DNA of 9,923 nucleotides from Ruminococcus sp. 210702-SL.1.03 (GTDB lineage Bacteria > Bacillota > Clostridia > Oscillospirales > Ruminococcaceae). The DNA is taken from contig NZ_JAJCLZ010000042.1 of the NCBI RefSeq assembly GCF_020559915.1, forward strand, positions 1 to 9,923, in the 5' to 3' direction. The notes under the pieces are model-generated. The model saw only the letters and a program-made list of their open reading frames with translations, made no database searches and was not told the DNA's origin. Both the position numbers and the translations under genes were made by a program. Positions 6,075 through 9,923 of the stretch are shown here, piece after piece (position 1 is the first letter of the stretch; the number at the start of each line of letters is the position of its first letter).

Positions 6075-7169
6075 TCAGAACGGCACGCCGTTCAAGTCCA
6101 TTTCCTTTATCATTTTCAGCACCGTTTTCCAGTCGGCAACTAAGCAGCCGCTTATGAAGTCGGGCGGGTAAGCCGCCACGGGCATATCTACCGGGCAGTA
6201 GCCCTGCTGCGCCACCACCTCGCGAAGCTCCTCCTCGGTAACGCCGTCGGCTGTCATGAGGTCGCGCAGAGCCTGCGGTATAGCGGGGTCGAGCGGTGCG
6301 GGCTGAGCTGTCGGGTCGGGCTGAGGCATAGGCGCTTGCTGAACACTCTGCGCGGCAGGCTCGGGCTGCTGTACTGTCTGCGGCGGCGGGGTCTGCATTG
6401 TCTGAACGGTCTGAACGGTCTGAACGGTCTGAACCGTCTGCTGAGCGAAAAGATGCGCTATCTGCGAATAGTCGAAAGGCAGCTCGGACGCTAAATCGTC
6501 GCGATTTTTAGCGTCCCAGCAGGGGTGATGGCTGGTGTACATCACTCGTTCTCCGCCCTGCGCCTTGAACTTCTTGCCGTCCTTATCCACGGCTACGGCG
6601 TAGGTCTTGTAGTTGGCAAAGAGCACCATATCAGCCCATTCCTTAACTTTTGGCGATATGAGCGAGCCTGTTTTCTGACCCAGCTTCATCTCCCAGCGGT
6701 CGTAGCTGCCCAGCTCGTCGGGCTGCTCAAACTTCACTATCTTGGCGTGAGCCGTAAGCACCACGTTTATGCCGCTGTCCACCACGTCCTGCAAGAGGTT
6801 CAGAAACTTTGCGAACTCCTCGCACTCATAAACATAGCCCTTGCCGTAGCCGAAGTCCTCTATGCCGTTCTTGCCGTGCGCGGCGCACATGCTTTCTATG
6901 CAGAGCTGTTCTGCCCAGTCGATAGTATCTATCACTATTGTTTTGCAAAGGCGCATAGCGGCGGCTTCCTGCACCTCGCCTTTCAGCATCTCCCAGCTTG
7001 TCGGCTTGGGCATACGGCGCACGTTCATACGCAGCGTGCTGCCCTCGGTGTCGATAAAGAGCGGCTCGGGAAAGCGCGCCGCGAAGCTAGATTTGCCTAT
7101 GCCCTCAGGACCGTAGACCACTGTTTTCAGCGCGCTGTTCTGCACGCCCGAAGTTATCTCATATGCCAT
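6075..7169 (-). CDS. RecA-like AAA_24 ATPase, Sak4-type phage recombination/replication protein, 364 aa
   Basis: RecA-core ATPases of this family occur next to single-strand-binding proteins in many phages and act in strand annealing and replication. Visible motifs are Walker A GPEGIGKS (20-27), FIDTEGS (38-44), Walker B TIVIDTIDW (77-85) and the TAHAK stretch (139-143). The ATPase domain ends near residue 240. A Gln/Pro/Thr linker follows (about 243-300), beginning with QTV repeats coded by a 9-bp tandem repeat. A short C-terminal helical domain (about 296-364, TADGVTEEELREVV and ADWKTVLKMIKEM) may bind a partner. The ATG at 7169 has GGAGG 10 bases upstream. The next gene, 14 bases downstream, encodes the DUF669 protein, the usual genomic partner. 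I am confident of the family; the exact reaction is inferred. Confidence 0.9.
   Translation of the reverse strand: MAYEITSGVQNSALKTVVYGPEGIGKSSFAARFPEPLFIDTEGSTLRMNVRRMPKPTSWEMLKGEVQEAAAMRLCKTIVIDTIDWAEQLCIESMCAAHGKNGIEDFGYGKGYVYECEEFAKFLNLLQDVVDSGINVVLTAHAKIVKFEQPDELGSYDRWEMKLGQKTGSLISPKVKEWADMVLFANYKTYAVAVDKDGKKFKAQGGERVMYTSHHPCWDAKNRDDLASELPFDYSQIAHLFAQQTVQTVQTVQTVQTMQTPPPQTVQQPEPAAQSVQQAPMPQPDPTAQPAPLDPAIPQALRDLMTADGVTEEELREVVAQQGYCPVDMPVAAYPPDFISGCLVADWKTVLKMIKEMDLNGVPF
6400..6435. repeat. Tandem 9-bp repeat, four copies, inside the Sak4-like ATPase gene
   Basis: GTCTGAACG occurs at 6400-6408, 6409-6417 and 6418-6426, then GTCTGAACC at 6427-6435, followed by a partial copy (GTCTG). It codes the QTV tripeptides of the interdomain linker. 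Because the unit is a multiple of three, gain or loss of copies would change linker length without a frameshift. Confidence 0.95.
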
Positions 7170-8437
7170 CAGAATTTACCTCCGTTCCAATTAAAGCCTG
7201 TTTTCGTCTGCGGTTCGGGAACGAACGATGTGCCGTCCTCGATAATGATGCTGCATTCGCCGCCGGTAGATACCCTTGTCGCTATTGCCTGCAAGCCCTG
7301 CTCTTCCAGCCATTTGCCGAAGTCGGCTAGCGTTTCCGCGTCCATCTGTTCCAGCTTGTCGAGCAGCACAAAGCCGCAGTCAGGGTTGAGCCTGCGCACG
7401 ATAGAGGTCGCTACTACGAGCTGTTCCGCGCCGCTCATGCCGTCCCACTTGCAGCCCTTATACAGCAGCTCGCCTTCCTCAACTGACAGACCCTCAAGGG
7501 GCAGGTCGGCACCTTTGAGCAGGTCGGTCTTTGCCTGCCTTGCGTCCGCTATCTGTTCTGTAAGATGCGAATACTGCGAGCGGTAGTCCTCCGCGTCGAT
7601 CTCGGCGTGTTCGCGGTCGAGGTTGGCGCGTATCTTCGCGTTCAGCTCGTCTATCTCTGCGATGTTGCGTTCCAGCTCCGCCGTGCTCTCGTCCTCCAAG
7701 TCCTGCGCTTCGAGGTTGGCGAGCTTGAAGTTATTTTCGGCAGCTTCAAAGCGCATTTTCGCCTGCTCGTAAGCCGACTTTGCAAGCTCCAGCTGCTGCG
7801 CGTAATCTTCCCGCTGGTCGCGCTTGCGCTGGTTCTCGCCGTTGCGCGCGAGTATCTCCTGCTGCTGTTTTATCAGCTCGCCCGCGCTGACGGGTTCGGC
7901 GGGCACGCCTGCGTACACGGGCATTTCCTTAGCGTATTTTTCCTTTTGGTCGGCTATCCTGCCTATCGCCGTGCGGCGGTCGTAAAGCTCTTTTTCTGTG
8001 CGTTCCAGCTCGCCGAGCTTATCGCCCACGCCGATAATGCGCAGCAGCGTAGCCGCTTTATCCTTAGCCGACTGGTTCATGAAGCGGGGCAGGTCGAGGG
8101 CGAACTGCTCGACGAAGCTGTTGAGAAGCTGCTGACCGCCTTTCTTACCGGTGCTGTCGGTGACCTTCAGCGAGCCGTTCTTGCCGCCGCGCTCCACCAC
8201 GATACCGTTATCGAGCGTTAGCTTTAAGTGCGGCTCGGCGAAAGAGCCTTCGCGCTTCGGCTGCGAGGGTCTGTACTTTTCCCCGCCGAGCGCCCACGCT
8301 ATGCTGTCTAGCACCGAGGTCTTGCCCTGCCTGTTTCTGCCGCCGATAACGGTCAGCCCGTTTTTTGTAGGCTCAAACTGCACCGCCTTTATGCGCTTTA
8401 CGTTTTCTATCTCAAGGGTGTTTATTTTTACTGACAT
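7169..8437 (-). CDS. SbcC/SMC-like phage recombination ATPase, 422 aa
   Basis: This is an ABC-type ATPase of the SbcC/Rad50/RecN kind. Such proteins clamp or remodel DNA ends during recombination and replication. Walker A is GRNRQGKT at 33-40, followed by SVLDSIAWALGG. A coiled coil runs from about 140 to 305 (many E, K, Q, A). The ABC signature is MSGAEQ at 334-339 and the Walker B region is FVLLDKLEQMD at 356-366. Lys361 stands where the catalytic Glu usually follows the Walker B Asp. It is about half the length of bacterial SbcC, so the arm is short. No SbcD-like nuclease lies in the window, so it may use a host partner or act without one. The ATG at 8437 directly follows the previous TAA, with GAGGGG about 10 bases upstream. 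The stop and next start share one base (TGATG), so it is coupled to the next ATPase. Confidence 0.88.
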   Translation of the reverse strand: MSVKINTLEIENVKRIKAVQFEPTKNGLTVIGGRNRQGKTSVLDSIAWALGGEKYRPSQPKREGSFAEPHLKLTLDNGIVVERGGKNGSLKVTDSTGKKGGQQLLNSFVEQFALDLPRFMNQSAKDKAATLLRIIGVGDKLGELERTEKELYDRRTAIGRIADQKEKYAKEMPVYAGVPAEPVSAGELIKQQQEILARNGENQRKRDQREDYAQQLELAKSAYEQAKMRFEAAENNFKLANLEAQDLEDESTAELERNIAEIDELNAKIRANLDREHAEIDAEDYRSQYSHLTEQIADARQAKTDLLKGADLPLEGLSVEEGELLYKGCKWDGMSGAEQLVVATSIVRRLNPDCGFVLLDKLEQMDAETLADFGKWLEEQGLQAIATRVSTGGECSIIIEDGTSFVPEPQTKTGFNWNGGKF

Positions 8438-8869
8438 TTACTCTTCCCCCTCTTCCTGCGCCGTCATAACTCTGCCGTAGATCTCGCCGAGTAAGAATGT
8501 GTCCTGATCTTCCTCGCTCATTTTCTTGTACAGCCTGAGCACTATCTCGGCTATCTCCTCGCAGCATTTCGCGTACATTGCCGACTTTCCGCCGCCCGTA
8601 CTCATGCTCAGACCGCCGACTTGACAAGCGCGGCTGTTTGTGGTATCATTATCGTTAGTGATAACGGCTTCTGTGTTATCGTTTGCGCTCGTCTCTGTTG
8701 CCGCAGGGGCGGGCTCGTTTTTTGTGTTGTTTGCTATGTATTCCGAGAATTTTATGACACAGTTTTTAAATCCTGCTCCTAGTACTATAAATGGGCAGGT
8801 TTTGCAATTATTTTTTGTGCAGCAATGTGCTGCCCTTACAATTTCCTCGTCAGTGAATTTCTTATTCAT
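8438..8869 (-). CDS. Two-part protein: cysteine-rich N-terminus, Asn/Asp linker, helical C-terminus, 143 aa
   Basis: Residues 16-37 carry a cysteine cluster (HCCTKNNCKTCPF, then C37) typical of a small metal-binding knuckle. Residues about 46-82 are a low-complexity linker rich in Asn, Asp, Thr and Ala, with NDN repeated. Residues about 89-143 form a separate helical block (YAKCCEEIAEIVLRLYKKMSEEDQDTFLLGEIYGRV) that may be its own domain. Two ATGs stand in a row at 8872 and 8869. AAGGAG is 4 bases from the first and 7 from the second, so I prefer 8869. Two bits suggest a fusion: the linker, and an in-frame ATG at 8605 opening the C-terminal block, although that ATG lacks a good ribosome binding site. 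The stop abuts the next start as TAAATG. Function unknown. Confidence 0.75.
   Translation of the reverse strand: MNKKFTDEEIVRAAHCCTKNNCKTCPFIVLGAGFKNCVIKFSEYIANNTKNEPAPAATETSANDNTEAVITNDNDTTNSRACQVGGLSMSTGGGKSAMYAKCCEEIAEIVLRLYKKMSEEDQDTFLLGEIYGRVMTAQEEGEE
8621..8649 (+). promoter_or_regulatory. Sigma-70-like promoter match on the plus strand, antisense to the operon
   Basis: TTGACA (8621-8626), a 17-base spacer and TATCAT (8644-8649) preceded by TGG make a perfect -35, ideal spacing, and an extended -10 with one mismatch. It points right, against every gene, and lies inside the linker-coding part of the 143-residue protein. No credible plus-strand gene follows. It may drive an antisense RNA or be a chance match. 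Confidence 0.35.
8649..8680. repeat. Clustered GATAAC/GTTATC inverted motifs just downstream of the antisense promoter match
   Basis: TTATC (8649-8653), GATAAC (8660-8665) and GTTATC (8675-8680) form overlapping inverted repeats, including CGTTA-gtga-TAACG at 8653-8666. They sit where the start site of the plus-strand promoter match would be, as an operator would. A simpler explanation is that they encode the repeated Asn-Asp-Asn of the linker on the other strand. Confidence 0.3.
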
Positions 8870-9092
8870 CATCGTTCTCCTTCCACTGGCTTTCAAACTC
8901 TTTCATTTCCTCTTCGGTCGGTTCGTCCTCAGGTCTGCCTTGGTCAAAACCGAGTGTACAACCGCTTTCAAAGCTACAATCTGCTAGGTCGGCATAACAT
9001 TCTACATCATCGCCATAATGGCAGTATCCCCAAATGCAATCCTGACAGAACTTTAAAACTGGGTCGATACAACGTGTAGGTAAATCTTTCAT
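8862..9092 (-). CDS. Cysteine-rich, probably metal-binding small protein, 76 aa
   Basis: Seven cysteines fall in the first 45 residues (C8, C16, C19, C24, C32, C39, C45), including a CQDC pair and the stretch YGDDVECYADLADC. This suggests one or two zinc sites. The C-terminal third is very acidic (PEDEPTEEEMKEFESQWKENDDE) and could mimic DNA or mediate a protein contact. The ATG at 9092 follows AAAGGAGGG by 7 bases, an excellent ribosome binding site. Base composition is more AT-rich than the replication genes, as in the next gene, which suggests a separate origin for this pair. The stop overlaps the next gene's start region by 8 bases. I do not recognise a named family. Anti-host or anti-defence functions are common for such small phage proteins, but nothing here proves one. 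Confidence 0.78.
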   Translation of the reverse strand: MKDLPTRCIDPVLKFCQDCIWGYCHYGDDVECYADLADCSFESGCTLGFDQGRPEDEPTEEEMKEFESQWKENDDE

Positions 9093-9095
9093 GCC

Positions 9096-9359
9096 TTACC
9101 CTCCTTTCGGCTCGGGTTTTGTTACGCGCTGCTTTATCGGTACGCCGAGCACTCTCTGATTTTCCATGTAATTTCGTATCTCCTTTCGCTTGGGGTTCTC
9201 CTGCTGACCCTGCTTGACGGTGTATGTCGGGGTCAGCCCCGCCGTCAGCAGGCAGTCCTCCACCTCGTCCACCGAGAGATCGACCGCATCCGCTATCTGC
9301 CGCAGCGACTTGCCCTCGGCATTCAGCAGGCGTATTTTCAGCGCTGTTTTAGTCCGCAT
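9096..9359 (-). CDS. Small helix-turn-helix protein with basic tail, 87 aa
   Basis: Residues about 3-40 form a compact helix-turn-helix: ALKIRLLNAEGKSLRQIADAVDLSVDEVEDCLL. It resembles the DNA-binding domains of sigma-like or transposase-like proteins. The C-terminal half (about 49-87) is polar and basic with little predicted structure (QQENPKRKEIRNYMENQ, then KQRVTKPEPKGG). The ATG at 9359 lies 3 bases after the previous stop and is preceded by TTTGGAGTG, a moderate ribosome binding site inside the upstream gene. A stronger AAAGGAG lies inside the gene 12 bases before an in-frame ATG at 9167, which would give only a 23-residue product. Probably a DNA-binding regulator. The role is inferred from the fold pattern alone. 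Confidence 0.75.
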   Translation of the reverse strand: MRTKTALKIRLLNAEGKSLRQIADAVDLSVDEVEDCLLTAGLTPTYTVKQGQQENPKRKEIRNYMENQRVLGVPIKQRVTKPEPKGG

Positions 9360-9362
9360 GGC

Positions 9363-9584
9363 TCACACTCCAAACATCGCCCAGCGGCTGAACATCGCCG
9401 CCGCGTAGATCACAAATGCTACTCCCGCGCCGCCCAGGAACACCGCCAGCCCGATGAACAGCGTGTCCATCTGCTTGACCTTGCGGTCGCTGCGCAGGCG
9501 CTCTATGTGGCGCTTGTACACTTCGTCCTTGCGGGCGCTTTCGGCTCGCAGGTCTGCCATTTCGGCTAGGTCGCGTTGGGTCAT
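9363..9584 (-). CDS. Small single-pass membrane protein with charged N-terminal helix, 73 aa
   Basis: I chose the ATG at 9584 rather than the longer open frame from 9707. It overlaps the previous stop as ATGA and has GGGAGGTG 7 bases upstream, while the extra N-terminal part is a shadow of the preceding gene. Residues 1-40 are strongly charged and helical (RAESARKDEVYKRHIERLRSDRK), likely a short coiled coil. Residues about 41-65 are a glycine/alanine-rich membrane segment, with a short SRWAMFGV tail. The arginine/lysine-rich segment before the helix suggests that the N-terminus stays in the cytoplasm. A membrane protein this early in the operon may be a superinfection or host-membrane effector, but that is a guess. 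No named family is recognised. Confidence 0.72.
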   Translation of the reverse strand: MTQRDLAEMADLRAESARKDEVYKRHIERLRSDRKVKQMDTLFIGLAVFLGGAGVAFVIYAAAMFSRWAMFGV

Positions 9585-9865
9585 TGCTGAGCACCTCCCA
9601 GCAGTTTTTCCAGCGAACGCAGCTTTTTCAGCCGCCGCTCGTAATCGTCGATGTCGATACCCCACGCTTCGTAAGCTATCTTCGTGTTGACGGCATACGG
9701 CAGCCACGACTTTACGCCGCGCTTTGCCATCTCGGTCTTTGCCATCTTCTTTATCTTTATCGTCTGGCTTTCGCCCGTGCCGAAGAGCTCGGCGACGTCG
9801 GCGTTCGTCAATTCGCTCTTGGTGTAGTACAGCCTTACAGCCGTTTCAACGTCCGGTGTTCTCAT
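9581..9865 (-). CDS. Small helix-turn-helix phage protein, 94 aa
   Basis: This is probably a DNA-binding accessory or regulatory protein of the early operon. Residues about 8-45 look like a helix-turn-helix: an AVRLYY helix, then LTNADVAELFG followed by a second helix with TIKIKKMAK. A basic, then amphipathic C-terminal half (YERRLKKLRSLEKLL, about 75-89) may pair or oligomerise. The ATG at 9865 follows AAGGAGGTG by 6 bases, a near-perfect ribosome binding site, so the start is secure. The stop overlaps the next start as ATGA at 9584-9581, which implies translational coupling. No catalytic motif is visible. It could be a transcription regulator or a terminase-small-subunit-like DNA binder. 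I do not recognise a named family. Confidence 0.8.
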   Translation of the reverse strand: MRTPDVETAVRLYYTKSELTNADVAELFGTGESQTIKIKKMAKTEMAKRGVKSWLPYAVNTKIAYEAWGIDIDDYERRLKKLRSLEKLLGGAQQ

Positions 9866-9868
9866 GTG

Positions 9869-9923
9869 TCACACCTCCTTCACCGACATTATGTATTCTC
9901 CCGCGCGCTTCTCGTCACGCGCT
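9869..9923 (-). CDS. C-terminal end of an unidentified upstream phage gene (truncated by the window edge)
   Basis: Reading left from the window edge there is one open frame of 17 codons ending in TGA at 9871-9869. Its visible C-terminus reads ARDEKRAGEYIMSVKEV. The stop lies 3 bases before the ATG of the next gene, and the last codons contain that gene's ribosome binding site (AAGGAGGTG), which is the packing seen elsewhere in this operon. Too little is visible for a function. The frame choice is inferred from this spacing, and it could be untranslated leader instead. Confidence 0.45.
   Translation of the reverse strand, partial: ARDEKRAGEYIMSVKEV

Noticed and set aside
6525..7586. 353-residue plus-strand open frame
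   Set aside because: It is antisense across the Sak4-like and SbcC-like genes, both of which have clear motifs. The product is Ser/His/Leu-rich without domain features.
8762..8800. TATAGT -10-like sequence for an internal leftward promoter
   Set aside because: No acceptable -35 lies 16-18 bases upstream; the AT-rich patch makes such matches likely by chance.
8640..8987. 115-residue hydrophobic plus-strand frame starting at the antisense promoter match
   Set aside because: Its GTG start overlaps the -10 itself, no ribosome binding site is present, and the hydrophobic residues come from antisense of acidic and polar codons.
9167..9190. Strong AAAGGAG before an internal ATG in the 87-residue gene
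   Set aside because: The spacing of 12 bases is long and the product would be only 23 residues. I treat it as a chance match within a basic coding stretch.
1..9923. CRISPR array, tRNA, rRNA, transposase, integrase or attachment site
   Set aside because: I saw no regular spaced repeats of CRISPR size, no cloverleaf, no transposase or integrase motifs, and no long direct repeats at borders.

Overview
The window is the replication and recombination segment of a tailed phage or prophage, very likely from a Clostridia-type Firmicute (Ruminococcus or another Oscillospiraceae member). The reasons are the protein families present, the strong AAAGGAG-type ribosome binding sites, the tight overlapping gene order and the GC-rich coding sequence. 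Host assignment is inference: no host gene, integrase or attachment site lies in the window. All 15 genes I accept are on the minus strand, so the operon reads from right (about 9923) to left (about 75). The long plus-strand open frames are shadows of these genes.

Layout in transcription order. Right end (9923 to 8438): the tail of a truncated gene, then small proteins. These are a helix-turn-helix protein, a one-helix membrane protein, a second helix-turn-helix protein, and two adjacent cysteine-rich proteins in a noticeably more AT-rich patch. Centre (8437 to 1645): the DNA-metabolism core. It holds an SbcC/SMC-like ATPase, a RecA-like AAA_24 (Sak4-type) ATPase, a DUF669 single-strand-binding-like protein, a superfamily 2 DEAH helicase, and a 734-residue primase/RepA-like helicase fusion. 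This resembles the NTPase/helicase/DUF669/primase modules of Sfi21-type phages.

Left part (1644 to 1): a 228-base AT-rich non-coding gap, then a RusA Holliday-junction resolvase with all four catalytic residues, three small proteins, and an ArpU/RinA-like regulator with a sigma-region-4-like C-terminus. Right after that gene, at the left edge, is an extended -10 promoter preceded by tandem 9-bp repeats and pointing out of the window. It is placed where a late (packaging/structural) promoter would be expected.

How the genes work together (inference from families): the primase-helicase, DEAH helicase and DUF669 protein would start and support phage DNA replication. The Sak4-like and SbcC-like ATPases would handle recombination-dependent steps, RusA would resolve branches before packaging, and the regulator would switch on late genes. 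The most interesting non-coding feature is the gap at 1417-1644. It carries two copies of a 46-bp composite repeat, five copies of an 11-bp iteron at 35/22/35-base spacing, CCTAGG-centred palindromes, an AT-only palindrome and a perfect 10-bp hairpin. It looks like the phage replication origin.
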